DNA of 64,000 nucleotides from an uncultured Bacilli bacterium (lineage in GTDB: Bacteria > Bacillota_I > Bacilli_A > RF39 > UBA660). The stretch spans positions 62,001-126,000 of the forward strand of contig CAJUTK010000001.1 of assembly GCA_910589375.1 (NCBI GenBank), written 5' to 3'. The position numbers and the translations under genes were made by a program. Shown one piece after another: positions 47,531-56,901 of the stretch (its first letter is position 1; each line of letters starts with the position of its first letter). The notes beneath the pieces are model-generated. The model did not search any database. It was given only the letters and a program-made list of their open reading frames with translations, and was not told where the DNA came from.

Positions 47531-48909
47531 TCCATATTTCTCAAAACTTCTTTTAGCCAGGATAAAACTCTTTCCATAGATTCTTTTTCTACTTTCTCAT
47601 TAACAGAATGAATATCATATAGATTAGCACCTAATACACAAATGTCAAGATTTTTTATTTCTTGAGCAAATATCCCCCCTTCAAGGCCAGCATGTACATC
47701 TTCTAAAGTAATATTTTTAGAAAACATACTTTGATAAGTATCAACCAATAGTTGACGTAAAGGAGAATCTTCTCTAAATGTGAAAAAAGGTTTTTTATCT
47801 TCTAAGAAATATATCAATCGATACTTTCTAGCAATTCTCTCTGCACGACTAACATAGAAATCTTCAAATCCAACAATACTACTTCGAATACTTAGTTCTA
47901 TAAAAACTTTCTCTGCATCTTGAGTAATTACTCCAAGATTACTAGAAGTTAATGGAAACTTAACATCATTTCTCTTCAAAACACCATCTTCTATTTTATG
48001 TAAAAAGCCTATGATATTACGACTTATGCTATTATCAATTACCATTTCTCTAGGTTTCATTTTTCTAAAATCCAATTTGATAGTCTCATATTCATCTTGA
48101 TAAAAAGTCTTATAAAATTGAAATTCGCGAGTAAAATCATAGTTTGTGTTAAAAACACATTTAGCAGAACTAGGAATAACATTTTCTTTAGATCCAGCCT
48201 CTATAGAAACAATTTCAATATCTTCAATATCCTTCAGTATATTAGCAAGAATTTTAATAGCATTCCCTCTGTTAAGGTCAATATCTACCCCTGAATGCCC
48301 ACCAAGTAAACCACTAATTGTTAATTGGTAAGAAGCTTTTGTACTAGGCACTAATTCATAAGGAGCACTCACTTTAATACTAGCCATTCCCGCACAAGAT
48401 ACTTCAATTTTATCTTCCTCTGTTCCATCTAAACTTATTAGCCTTTTTCCTTTTAACTTTTTATAATTTAAATTCTTAGCTCCAGCCATAGTTGTTTCCT
48501 CTTGAACTGTAAACACAGCTTCTATTGGTGGATGTACCAATGAGGCATCACTTAAAATGGCTAAAATAATGGCAACACCTGCCCCATCATCTGCTCCTAG
48601 ACTACTTCTCTTTGCTTTATAAAAGCCGTCTTCTAAATACCATTCAATCCCAACATTTTCAAAATCATATGGTTCCTCACTAGTGCAAACCATATCTGTA
48701 TGTGCCTGTAATATAATAGGAGCACATTTATATGGCAATGTTCCCTTCTTCTTAATAATTACATTGGAGTAGTCGTCTACCTCATATTCTAAATTATGTA
48801 GTTGAGCAAAATGAACTAGAAACCCTGCTATTTTATCTTCTTTTCCAGAGGGTCTTGGAATTTGTAAAATTTGTTCAAAATAATAACTTGCACTATTTTT
48901 CTTTGTCAT
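47527..48909 (-). CDS. pepD: Aminoacyl-histidine dipeptidase (M20 family)
   Basis: 460 residues from ATG 48909 (MTKKNSA), 4 nt after AGGTGAT; the in-frame upstream ATGs at 48930 and 48924 lie before this site. Zinc ligands and signature: APIILQAHTDMV (H-x-D), SSLGADDGAGVAI, AVFTVQEETTMAGAKNL (E-E), GTEEDKIEVSCAG, GGHSGVDIDLNRGNA, HAGLEGGIFAQ. M20 metallopeptidase that cleaves small peptides such as carnosine-type dipeptides. Cytosolic. Single gene with own terminator. Confidence 0.93.
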   Translation of the reverse strand: MTKKNSASYYFEQILQIPRPSGKEDKIAGFLVHFAQLHNLEYEVDDYSNVIIKKKGTLPYKCAPIILQAHTDMVCTSEEPYDFENVGIEWYLEDGFYKAKRSSLGADDGAGVAIILAILSDASLVHPPIEAVFTVQEETTMAGAKNLNYKKLKGKRLISLDGTEEDKIEVSCAGMASIKVSAPYELVPSTKASYQLTISGLLGGHSGVDIDLNRGNAIKILANILKDIEDIEIVSIEAGSKENVIPSSAKCVFNTNYDFTREFQFYKTFYQDEYETIKLDFRKMKPREMVIDNSISRNIIGFLHKIEDGVLKRNDVKFPLTSSNLGVITQDAEKVFIELSIRSSIVGFEDFYVSRAERIARKYRLIYFLEDKKPFFTFREDSPLRQLLVDTYQSMFSKNITLEDVHAGLEGGIFAQEIKNLDICVLGANLYDIHSVNEKVEKESMERVLSWLKEVLRNME

Positions 48910-48969
48910 ACTATCACCTATCATTATCATATCATTTTTTTACTTAAAAAGCACGAAATTTTAAAATAC

Positions 48970-49006
48970 TAAAAATGACAAATAAGAAACCTTATTTGTC
49001 ATTTCT
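48970..49006 (-). terminator. Terminator of the 49007 gene
   Basis: 14-bp perfect stem AAATGACAAATAAG-AAAC-CTTATTTGTCATTT with T-rich tail. Confidence 0.85.
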
Positions 49007-49525
49007 TTAAATTGTCTTTTGAGCTTCAATATGTGGAAAATATTCTTCCAATAAAGCTGGATTGGTTGCTAATATCTTAGTAATAAACCTAGAAAAGCGA
49101 TCTAATTCTACATCACTAATTTTATTATGTCGAATAAAATTTTTAGGAACAAACTTTCTTGCACAGATAGTAATAGTTCTATGTCCAGAGATCTCCATAG
49201 ATTCTTCTTTCTGCCAAGGAATATCACCAATACATGGTTCTGTTAAATAAGAACCATCCTCCATACTAAACAATTGATATTGTCTTTTATGAACTAATTC
49301 ATAATAAGTAAACGGACTCTTATCCTGAACCTCCTCCCATTCATCAAATGGGATAGAACTTTCTCTTACAAAACGAAATGTATGATCTTCTGAAAAAGCA
49401 CCATAAATTTCATCTACATTATAAGATTTACTATTCAAAAAATGATTTAAAGAAAATTTTCTTTTTGTACCTAATAATCTTAAATTAATACTTGCCATTA
49501 AACAATTTGATTTTCTATTATTCAT
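49007..49525 (-). CDS. Hypothetical protein
   Basis: 172 residues from ATG 49525 (MNNRKSN), with AAGGATATT directly upstream; an ATG ten codons earlier lies before this site. Soluble. It has SINLRLLGTKRKFSLNHFLN, a two-strand region FRFVRESSIPFDEWEEVQDKSPFTYYELVHKR and a C-terminal helix ISDVELDRFSRFITKILATNPALLEEYFPHI. No known domain. Flanked by pepD and an equally unassigned gene. Single unit with strong terminator. Confidence 0.75.
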   Translation of the reverse strand: MNNRKSNCLMASINLRLLGTKRKFSLNHFLNSKSYNVDEIYGAFSEDHTFRFVRESSIPFDEWEEVQDKSPFTYYELVHKRQYQLFSMEDGSYLTEPCIGDIPWQKEESMEISGHRTITICARKFVPKNFIRHNKISDVELDRFSRFITKILATNPALLEEYFPHIEAQKTI

Positions 49526-49618
49526 AATATCCTTCTTCCTAGTTTCGATTACCATTCTTTAGTGATATATAGTACCATAAAAAAGCTCACACGGTCAATA
49601 AAAAAAGAAAATAATTTT

Positions 49619-50542
49619 TTATTTTCTCTTTTCCAACTGTTTTTCTATCGCTTTTCTCACAGCACTGAATTTTTCTTCTTTATACCTTTCATACTCTGCT
49701 AAAGCTTTAGCGCATCTTTCTGCTTTTTCTTCATAAGAAAGCACTCTCTTACCATTAATATAACAACCGTTTAAATCTCCTGACATCAATATTGTTTTAA
49801 AATTTTGTTGTAATGTTTTATCTTCTTTTAAACTTTTTGGGTCTAAAACAATACTTAATCGTGTATTTTTTAAATTACAACCAACACCAATAACAGATCC
49901 ACCTGTTGTTAAAAGATCAACTATATTAATTACAAAATTTCCTAAGCTTACACCTGTTAAATCGGTATAAAGGAAAATAGAAAAATTATAATTTACTAAA
50001 GATTCTGAAATTACTAAACCAGTATTAGCAAAACTACTAGCTTTAACTTCTGAAAAATTAGAAGTATCTACGCCTGATAAATCATTATTAGAAAAATCGC
50101 AACCATAGATTTCTACACCAGTATCTGCATTTTCTTCTTTTCTTAATTGCATTTCCCAAGACTCATTAAAATCTACTTGGATATTAGTACCACTATAATT
50201 TACTCTTCCACTCATTGGTTTACCATAATTATCAAGAAAATATTGCCAACATTCCTCATCAAAAAATTGTCTTCCAGTCTTGGAATCCATACCTTCTCCT
50301 AATAATGCCCATGATACATTTTTAAAAGAAACTTGGCTTAAATCTAGTTTCCTTAAAAATTCTCCAGACCATACTGGTAATTTTACAATTTTCTTAGGCT
50401 TGCATTTATAAAATATCGTATCAAATAATAAAATATCTAATAACTTTTTATCTAGAACAATTTTTATTTCATCTGAACTATTTTCTAATTCTTTCTCTAC
50501 TAGTTTTCGAAGCTCTTCACGTCCTTTTTTATTTAATTTCAT
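49619..50542 (-). CDS. Hypothetical protein with pentapeptide-like repeats
   Basis: 307 residues from ATG 50542 (MKLNKKG), with GGAGGATACT upstream; ATG 50560 lies before this site. N-terminal helix (LRKLVEKELENSSDEIKIVLDKKLLDILLF), a central segment EIYGCDFSNNDLSGVDTSNFSEVKASSFANTGLV with A/S-[DN]-[LF]-x-x spacing as in pentapeptide beta helices, and a basic C-terminal helix with YEEKAERCAKALAEYERYKEE. Not recognised as a known family. It may be a lineage-specific cytoplasmic protein. Confidence 0.75.
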   Translation of the reverse strand: MKLNKKGREELRKLVEKELENSSDEIKIVLDKKLLDILLFDTIFYKCKPKKIVKLPVWSGEFLRKLDLSQVSFKNVSWALLGEGMDSKTGRQFFDEECWQYFLDNYGKPMSGRVNYSGTNIQVDFNESWEMQLRKEENADTGVEIYGCDFSNNDLSGVDTSNFSEVKASSFANTGLVISESLVNYNFSIFLYTDLTGVSLGNFVINIVDLLTTGGSVIGVGCNLKNTRLSIVLDPKSLKEDKTLQQNFKTILMSGDLNGCYINGKRVLSYEEKAERCAKALAEYERYKEEKFSAVRKAIEKQLEKRK

Positions 50543-50647
50543 AGTATCCTCCGACCGCAATATTATAGCACATATTCTAAGAATTGCAATTTTCTATTAT
50601 TTTGTATAAAAAGAATAGTTTTTGAAATACTAAAAATGGTGATGTAC

Positions 50648-52069
50648 ATGCAAAATAGAAGAAGAATTAAAATAATTGAAGAAGCAATGGGAAATAGTTC
50701 TGATATCATAGTAAGAGAGGTAAATGATAACTTATCTTATATTTATTTAGAAAGTGTCAGCAGTGATGATAAAATTAGTAATTTCTTATTAAAAAGCATT
50801 GTTCAATGTGATAATGTTAATGACTTATTAAAACAACTTCAAAGAAATATTTATAATAGTCATATTGAACTAATAAAAAAATTTGATGATGTCTATTATT
50901 ATCTTGCCTCTGGCTATACTTGTCTATTCATAGATTCAGAGGAGAACTTTATTGTTATTGAGACAAAAGCCAGTTTAGATAGAAGTATAGCTGAATCTAC
51001 TTCCGAACCATTAATTAGAGGCCCTAAAGATAGTTTTACAGAAAACAACGCCTCTAATTTAGGGCTTATTAGAAAGCGTATTAAAGACCCAAAATTACGA
51101 ATTGACGAATTAAAGATTGGTCGAAGAACAAATAGCAAAGTCTCTATTATTTACATCGATGATATAGCAGAGAAAAAAAACGTAGATACTATTAAACAAG
51201 CTTTAAATGAAATAGATATTGATGCTGTACTAGATAGTGGATATGTTAGAGACTATTTAGAAACAAAAGAAAAATCTTTATTCCCCAAAATGATTAGTAC
51301 AGAGCGTCCCGATTTATGCTGTCAAGGAATTCTAAATGGGAAAATTGCAGTTATGGTAGAAAATAGTCCTTATGTATTAGTTATGCCAGCTATTTTAACA
51401 GATTTTTTTAAAAACCCTGAAGATTACTATCTAAAGTTTACTAGTAGTACCTTTAGTAGAGTTATGAAATTTATTGCTTTTCTCATTACTATTTTGACAC
51501 CTGCATTATATATTGCATTAATGACATTCAATCAGGAAATGATTCCTGACCAACTAATTATTTCACTAGCAACACAGCGTAGTCAAGTACCATTCCCAAC
51601 TTTCATGGAAGTCATTATCTTTGTTATCATTTTTGAAATTCTGCGAGAAGCAGATATGAAAGCACCGAGTACTAGTGGTGCTAGTATGAGTATAGTAGGA
51701 GCATTAATACTAGGTGATGCAGCAGTATCTGCAAGCATTGTGTCTCCTTTTGTTATTATTGTTGTAGCAATTACTTCTATCTGTGAATTAGTATTCACAG
51801 ATATGGACTTTATTAATGCTATTAGACATTGGAGATTATTATTTATCTTTTCTACTATTTTTACTGGTATTGTTGGAATTGTAGTAGCCGGTCTTATCTT
51901 AGTAATTAAACTAGCAAGCCTAGAGCCACTAAATACACCATATCTTATCCCTTTTAGTCCATTTAACCTATCTGGCATGAAAGATAATATTCTTTTATTT
52001 CCTACCAATAAACGATTTAGAAGACCAGACTATCTCACTAAAAATACAAAGAAAGGGGCAAAGGCATGA
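50648..52069 (+). CDS. gerA: Spore germination receptor subunit GerA (A component)
   Basis: 473 residues from ATG 50648 (MQNRRRI), 4 nt after GGTGAT; the ATG at 50636 contains the site. N-terminal cytoplasmic domain with SVSSDDKISNFLLKS, then RTNSKVSIIYIDDIAEK, SLFPKMISTERPDLCCQGILNGKIAVMVENSPYVLVMPAILTDFFKNPEDYY, a membrane segment domain of 5-6 helices starting at about residue 275 and the conserved LREADMKAPSTSGASMSIVGALILGDAA. Inner-membrane A component that forms a ligand-gated channel with the B component. Overlaps gerC by 4 nt. In the order A-C-B. Confidence 0.95.
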   Translation: MQNRRRIKIIEEAMGNSSDIIVREVNDNLSYIYLESVSSDDKISNFLLKSIVQCDNVNDLLKQLQRNIYNSHIELIKKFDDVYYYLASGYTCLFIDSEENFIVIETKASLDRSIAESTSEPLIRGPKDSFTENNASNLGLIRKRIKDPKLRIDELKIGRRTNSKVSIIYIDDIAEKKNVDTIKQALNEIDIDAVLDSGYVRDYLETKEKSLFPKMISTERPDLCCQGILNGKIAVMVENSPYVLVMPAILTDFFKNPEDYYLKFTSSTFSRVMKFIAFLITILTPALYIALMTFNQEMIPDQLIISLATQRSQVPFPTFMEVIIFVIIFEILREADMKAPSTSGASMSIVGALILGDAAVSASIVSPFVIIVVAITSICELVFTDMDFINAIRHWRLLFIFSTIFTGIVGIVVAGLILVIKLASLEPLNTPYLIPFSPFNLSGMKDNILLFPTNKRFRRPDYLTKNTKKGAKA

Positions 52070-53211
52070 AAAAGCTATTTATATTTTGTTGTTTTTTTCT
52101 CTTAACTGGATGTTGGAATTATCAAGAACTTAATGAATATGCTATTGTCACAGGAATGGCAGTAGACATAAAAGATAATAAATATGAAGTCTCTTTTCTA
52201 ATAGCTAATGGAAATAAAAGTGAACAAGAACAAACAAAAACAAGCTTAATATCTGGAGAAGGAGAAACTATTTATAACGCTATTAAAGATATCAGTTTAT
52301 CTAGTCCAAAAGAATTATATGTTAGTCATTTATCTGTTGTTATTATTTCTGAAGAAGTAGCTAGTAAAGGAATTTCTAATCTATTAGATTATCTTCTAAG
52401 GGAGCCACAATCTCATCAAAATTTTTATCTATTAATTTCCAAAGATACTAATGCTTCTAATATCTTATCCATTCTTTCTCCATTATCCGACTATCCTTCT
52501 CAAAATATTGCATCTAATATTTCTAATACTTCTAAACTACAAGGAAAAATCAGTGATGCTAGTTTCAATGTATTTATACAAAAATACTTGAATACAGGTT
52601 TTGAACCAATTATGAATAGTATCACTATTATTGGAAATGTAAAAGAGGGTCAGTCAGCTGAAAGCCAGGATAAAACAAAACAAGATGCATATACAAAATT
52701 AGATACATTAGCGCTTTTTAATAAAGATAAATTTATAACATGGGCTACTCAAGAAGAAAGTGTTGGAATTGATCTAATTTTAGGAGAAATCAACAACTTT
52801 TATTTTAATGTTCCATGTGAAGATAGTTTTGCAGTTACCTTATCTAATGACTATAAAATAGAATATACCATTGAAAAAGATAAAATTAAAATATCAGCTA
52901 AAGCAGAGGGAACACTGCGAGAAGTAGACTGCAAAATAGATTTAGAAAAGGAAAGCGATATTAAAAAATTAGAGAACGCAGCAGAAAAAGAAATGAGAGA
53001 TTATATCGTAAAGGCAATACAACTTGCTAAAAATAATAGAGTAGATATTTTTGGTTTTGGTTCTAAATATTATAAAAAATATCCTAATAGATATAATAAA
53101 ATAAAAAATTGGAATGACTTTTTTGTAACACTTCCAATTGAGGTTGAAACTGATTTTAAATATACAAGAAAAGGTTCTTTAGAGCAAAGTTTAGAAAGAG
53201 AGGAACAATGA
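52066..53211 (+). CDS. gerC: Spore germination lipoprotein GerC
   Basis: 381 residues. N-terminal lipoprotein signal KKLFIFCCFFLLTGCWNYQELNEYAIVTGMAVD with lipobox LTGC (Cys near residue 16), then the Ger(x)C pattern: EYAIVTGMAVDIKDNKYEVSF, ELYVSHLSVVIISEEVASKGISNLLDYLLREP, and a C-terminal domain with KEMRDYIVKAIQLAKNNRVDIFGFGSKYYKKYP. Anchored to the outer face of the inner spore membrane as part of the receptor complex. Overlaps gerA and gerB by 4 nt each. Confidence 0.95.
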   Translation: MKKLFIFCCFFLLTGCWNYQELNEYAIVTGMAVDIKDNKYEVSFLIANGNKSEQEQTKTSLISGEGETIYNAIKDISLSSPKELYVSHLSVVIISEEVASKGISNLLDYLLREPQSHQNFYLLISKDTNASNILSILSPLSDYPSQNIASNISNTSKLQGKISDASFNVFIQKYLNTGFEPIMNSITIIGNVKEGQSAESQDKTKQDAYTKLDTLALFNKDKFITWATQEESVGIDLILGEINNFYFNVPCEDSFAVTLSNDYKIEYTIEKDKIKISAKAEGTLREVDCKIDLEKESDIKKLENAAEKEMRDYIVKAIQLAKNNRVDIFGFGSKYYKKYPNRYNKIKNWNDFFVTLPIEVETDFKYTRKGSLEQSLEREEQ

Positions 53212-54281
53212 GCAAACAATTATCTTATACTACTATTAGTTACTTTTTATGCCGTGCCCTTTTTATTGGGTTAACATTCTCTATCTTAATTAAAGAAGCT
53301 AAACAGGATTCCTGGCTTTCCTTAATTCTAGCCTTTATTTTAGGTTTTATTCCTGTTCTTCTTATTCATTACATTGCGTCCTATCAACCAGAAAAATCTT
53401 TAAAACAGAAATATGAACAATTATTTCCCTATACTAATAAATTGTTAATGTTATTAACAGGAATAGGTATCTTTTTATTAGCTACCCTATCATTTTGGAA
53501 TCTATGCAATTTAATTACCAGTCAATTTTTAAATAAAACGCCTAAAATTGTAGTAGGAATTTCCTTTATTGTTCCTATTATTTTAATACTAAGTAAAGAG
53601 GAAAAAGTAATTCCTAGAGTTTCTACTGTATTATTTTATTTAAGTTTCTTTCTATTTATTCTAAGTTTTATCGGACTTATCTTTCAGTTTAATTTTGATA
53701 ATTTTACGCCCTCTATGATTTATTTCCCAACAAAACCTATTATTACTTATATTGGATTCCAAGTATTTCCCATTTTTTTACTACTTTTCTTCCCTAATTC
53801 AGACATTCTTAAAAGCATTAAAAAAGGTTACATGTTATCTTCCATTATCCTCTTTATTAATGTTCTTTTATTAATAGGTGTATTAGGAGTAGAACTCGCT
53901 ACTATTTATCAATATCCTGAATTTCATATATTAAAAAGGGCTTATCAGGGTGTTCTTACCTACCGACTTGAAAACGCTTTAGCTACCCAGTGGATATTTG
54001 ATATTTTTATTTACTGTGTTGTTAGTTTGAAAGGATGCAATCAATTTCTAAATTTCGAAAAAGGATTCAAAATGACTATTGTGCCAATCATAATGCTATT
54101 TCTTTCTGCCCATTTATTTAAAGATAACACGATTGCAAACACACTTATGAATAAATATTTCTTCTTTTTAGTACCATTATTTTTTACCATTATTGTTTTG
54201 TTGTTAGCAATTAAAATTTTCTACAAAAAAAGGAGTAACACTCCTATTTTAAAAACTGATAACCAAAAAATGCTAAAATAA
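53208..54281 (+). CDS. gerB: Spore germination receptor subunit GerB (endospore germination permease)
   Basis: 357 residues, ten membrane helices of APC-type fold: SYTTISYFLCRALFIGLTFSILIKEAKQDSWLSLILAFILGFIPVLLIHYI, SFWNLCNLITSQFLNKTPKIVVGIS, YIGFQVFPIFLLLFFPN, GVLGVELATIYQYPEFHILKRAYQGVLTYRLENALATQWIFD. Binds the germinant. The C-terminus overlaps, tail to tail, the last codons of the minus-strand gene 54244-55035 and holds the shared hairpin in its own coding end. Confidence 0.93.
   Translation: MSKQLSYTTISYFLCRALFIGLTFSILIKEAKQDSWLSLILAFILGFIPVLLIHYIASYQPEKSLKQKYEQLFPYTNKLLMLLTGIGIFLLATLSFWNLCNLITSQFLNKTPKIVVGISFIVPIILILSKEEKVIPRVSTVLFYLSFFLFILSFIGLIFQFNFDNFTPSMIYFPTKPIITYIGFQVFPIFLLLFFPNSDILKSIKKGYMLSSIILFINVLLLIGVLGVELATIYQYPEFHILKRAYQGVLTYRLENALATQWIFDIFIYCVVSLKGCNQFLNFEKGFKMTIVPIIMLFLSAHLFKDNTIANTLMNKYFFFLVPLFFTIIVLLLAIKIFYKKRSNTPILKTDNQKMLK
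54228..54250. terminator. Terminator overlapping the convergent ends of gerB and the next gene
   Basis: AGGAGT-AAC-ACTCCT hairpin with A run before and T run after; lies inside the last codons of gerB. Confidence 0.6.
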
Positions 54282-55035
54282 TTAATGCAACAATTACTAA
54301 AATAATAATTAATACTTTTAATAATCCATTATGCTTCTTTATATCGTCACCTAAACTAAGTAAATCCTCAAAGTCGCTATCCGTAAAGCCTAGACTTGAT
54401 GTATAAAAAGATTTATCTAAATTTTCCAGATTAGAACTAACCTCTTCATTTGCGGCCATTTCCTTCTCTTCTTGTTCCGCTTTTGCTTCTTCTATAATTT
54501 TTTTAATTGATCCAGAATCTCCTACAATAGTATCTGCTTTTAAATCATCTAATAGACCTAAATCGTCCTGCGAATCAGGTTTTATAGTTTTGGTGTGCAA
54601 AGTAACTGTGCCCACTAAATCTGTTTGACTTTCTATCTCATCACTTGAACCTTTTAGGTTCAATTTTTTTATAATATCATAATTTACATTTTTCAACTTT
54701 CTGTATTTTTCATCAGGCTCTACCCTAGTCTCTTTTGCCTTTACTAATACATCTCTAATATCATATGTTCTATCGCTTTCTTTTTCAGAAGCCATCTCCT
54801 CTACTTCTTCTTCCTCCTCTGGTGCTATTTGACGATATTGTTTCTTTTTTTGATATTCTTCACGACCTTGAATCATTTCTTTTACTCGAGTAATATCTAT
54901 TTCATTCGTTTTATCTATTTCTATAACGCCTTCTATATTAGAATAACTATCTAAATCTTCTATGTTTTTATACAAATCTCTATTACGTGTACTTCTATCA
55001 CTATGATTATGATAGCGCTCCATCCTACTCGCCAT
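54244..55035 (-). CDS. Acidic tail-anchored membrane protein, function unknown
   Basis: 263 residues. A long charged and probably mostly disordered N-terminal part (several Glu blocks such as PEEEEEVEEMASEKESDRTYD; no known domain), followed by a single membrane helix at the very C-terminus (about residues 240-261: LLKVLIIILVIVALIILAFFGYQF). So it is a tail-anchored protein with a cytoplasmic domain. It converges with gerB and overlaps it by 38 nt. Start ATG 55035 follows AGGTGATAAC. A link with germination or spore envelope is possible only by position. Confidence 0.75.
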   Translation of the reverse strand: MASRMERYHNHSDRSTRNRDLYKNIEDLDSYSNIEGVIEIDKTNEIDITRVKEMIQGREEYQKKKQYRQIAPEEEEEVEEMASEKESDRTYDIRDVLVKAKETRVEPDEKYRKLKNVNYDIIKKLNLKGSSDEIESQTDLVGTVTLHTKTIKPDSQDDLGLLDDLKADTIVGDSGSIKKIIEEAKAEQEEKEMAANEEVSSNLENLDKSFYTSSLGFTDSDFEDLLSLGDDIKKHNGLLKVLIIILVIVALIILAFFGYQFLK

Positions 55036-55088
55036 GTTATCACCTATTATTCATTATATCATAAAAAGCACTTTTTTGAATATTTTGG

Positions 55089-55117
55089 TTGCATTTTTCT
55101 AGACTTTTCTTTATAAT
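55089..55117 (+). promoter_or_regulatory. Promoter of the ferredoxin gene
   Basis: TTGCAT, 17-nt spacer, TATAAT, 20 nt before ATG 55137. Confidence 0.75.
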
Positions 55118-55136
55118 TTTTATTGGAGGTATAATT

Positions 55137-55352
55137 ATGAAAGTTAAAGTAAACCCAGATGTATGTATCGGATGTGGAGCTTGTCAAGCAATCGCCCCTG
55201 ATGTATTTGAAATCAATGATGATGGTATTGCTCAAGAAATTTCAGAAGAAGTAAAAGAAGAGTTTGTAGAAGATGCTACAGACGCTAAAGAAGGATGCCC
55301 AGTAAATGCTATTTACGATCCTGAAGATGTAGTAGAAGAGCAAGCTGCATAA
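55137..55352 (+). CDS. fer: [4Fe-4S] ferredoxin
   Basis: 71 residues from ATG 55137, 6 nt after GGAGGT. Single cluster: C-x-x-C-x-x-C (VCIGCGACQAIAPDVFEI, residues 10-16) and a far C-P (EGCPVNAI, about 54), as in 4Fe-4S ferredoxins of Firmicutes. Acidic, soluble electron carrier. The partner is not known. Followed by a strong terminator. Confidence 0.92.
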   Translation: MKVKVNPDVCIGCGACQAIAPDVFEINDDGIAQEISEEVKEEFVEDATDAKEGCPVNAIYDPEDVVEEQAA

Positions 55353-55381
55353 AACAATATCAAAAGATATTGTTTTTTTAT
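55350..55381 (+). terminator. Terminator of the ferredoxin gene
   Basis: AAAACAATATC-AAAA-GATATTGTTTT perfect 11-bp stem with T run. Confidence 0.85.
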
Positions 55382-55447
55382 AACTATTGAATATATTTGA
55401 CAAAAAAATTATTTTAGTATATTCTGATAATAGAATGGAGTAGAAAA

Positions 55448-56120
55448 GTGATAAATAATAAAGAAATAGCAGAACAATTAGAGCAAATACAAAGAGTGGT
55501 TACTTCTTATATACATCAAAATATGAACCGAGATTTTCAATTTGATATGTATAGTCAAAGAGGTAGTCACGCTACCTTCACAACAGAGGCTGGGTCAAAA
55601 GTTGACTTTACTTCTTATAGAGATTTTATGGAACGATTTCTGTTTGTAGAAATTGAAGGTCAAACTAATCAAAAACCTTTTCAATTTAACTTTCGAAGTT
55701 CTATGGGAGACTATGGGACAGGAACAGTTTTTTGTGGAAATTATGGCATTGCATTTTGGAATGTTGGGGATGATGAAAGAGAGCCCACTATTAGACCTTT
55801 TAAAAAAATCTTTGGCATAAAAAGTTATAAATTAGGAAAAAAAAGCACTTGATGAAATATTACCATTACTAGATCATCTTTCTATCGATATTAAAACAAT
55901 AACTCCTGATGAAGAAACAAAGAAAGCATTAAAACAAACTGAGACTGAAAAAGGAGTAGAAACTCAAGGAGTAGTCAAACAAGATGTTACAAGTGCCACT
56001 AATGAAGTAACACAAGAAAGTATTACTTCACAAAAAGAAGACCTAGAAAGACTAAAAGAGCAATTGCTACAATCTTCTACTGGATCTTTAAATAATGAAG
56101 AGAAAACATCTACAAAATAA
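55448..56120 (+). pseudogene. Hypothetical protein split by frameshift at an A8 run
   Basis: From GTG 55448 (GGAG upstream) the frame gives 134 residues and stops at TGA 55850-55852 immediately after an A8 run (55837-55844). Reading A7 there (i.e. one A less) continues without stop for another 90 residues to TAA 56118-56120: GKKALDEILPLLDHLSIDIKTITPDEETKKALKQ, then a Gln/Thr/Glu-rich tail with a coiled-coil-like SQKEDLERLKEQLLQ. The two halves join smoothly (SYKLGKKALDEILPLLDHL). So either a single-base homopolymer difference or slippage at the run restores the full product of about 223 residues. The N-terminal part (NYGIAFWNVGDDEREPT) is not assigned. Confidence 0.7.
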
Positions 56121-56153
56121 AAAAGATTTGCACACATACGTGCAAATCTTTTA
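56119..56153. terminator. Bidirectional terminator
   Basis: AAAAGATTTGCAC-ACATAC-GTGCAAATCTTTT, 13-bp stem, A run before and T run after; also ends rluB. Confidence 0.85.
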
Positions 56154-56870
56154 TTTTTGAACCTCACTATAAAGTTTCTTTACCTCTTTAACACTTAATA
56201 ATCTATATTCTCCCGATTTTAAATTAGATACTGATAAAAAACTAAACTTTTCTCTTTTCAATTTTAAAACCTTATATCCAATTGCTTCAAACATTTTTTT
56301 TACTTGATGGTTTCTTCCTTCATAAATAACTAATTCAACAATCGTATGATTAGTCTTTTTGTCCATTTTTTTTATTCTTGCTTTAGCACGACTTGTCTTT
56401 TTACCATCGATAATAACACCATTGCATAATTTTTCTAAATCTTGTTTCATAACAAGCCCTTCTACTTTAGCAATATATGTTTTTTCTACATGATTTTTAG
56501 GATGAGTTAATAAATTAGTCAACTCACCGTCATTAGTAAGTATTAAAACCCCAGTTGTATCATAGTCAAGTCTTCCAACAGGATACACTCTCTTATCATT
56601 AGGAATTAATTCCATTACTGTTTTTCTATCTTTTTCATCTTTTACAGTAGTAACAACACCACGCGGCTTATTTAAAAGATAATATGTTTTTTCTTCTTTA
56701 TTATTCAAAGGTTTCCCATTCACTAAAACAGTATCATTATAATCAACTTTAGTTCCTAATTCTGTTATTACTTTTCCATTTACTTTTACTTTTCCCTCTA
56801 CAATTAGTTCTTCTGCTTTTCTTCTAGAACAGTAGCCAGAACTAGCTATTACTTTTTGTAATCTTTCCAT
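56151..56870 (-). CDS. rluB: RsuA/RluB-family rRNA pseudouridine synthase
   Basis: 239 residues. N-terminal S4 RNA-binding domain (ERLQKVIASSGYCSRRKAEELIVEGKVKVNGKVI), then catalytic region VYPVGRLDYDTTGVLILTNDGELTNLLTHP (catalytic Asp of GRLDYDT), ending with HQVKKMFEAIGYKVLKLKRE. Length matches RluB. Modifies 23S rRNA in the B. subtilis homologue. In B. subtilis rluB follows spmB; here a small lipoprotein gene stands between. Confidence 0.9.
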   Translation of the reverse strand: MERLQKVIASSGYCSRRKAEELIVEGKVKVNGKVITELGTKVDYNDTVLVNGKPLNNKEEKTYYLLNKPRGVVTTVKDEKDRKTVMELIPNDKRVYPVGRLDYDTTGVLILTNDGELTNLLTHPKNHVEKTYIAKVEGLVMKQDLEKLCNGVIIDGKKTSRAKARIKKMDKKTNHTIVELVIYEGRNHQVKKMFEAIGYKVLKLKREKFSFLSVSNLKSGEYRLLSVKEVKKLYSEVQK

Positions 56871-56901
56871 AAATCACCTTTTCTTTATAAGAAAAAGGAT
56901 A

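Noticed and set aside
50914..52008. Minus-strand open frames within gerA
   Set aside because: gerA motifs are complete on the plus strand; these are shadow frames.
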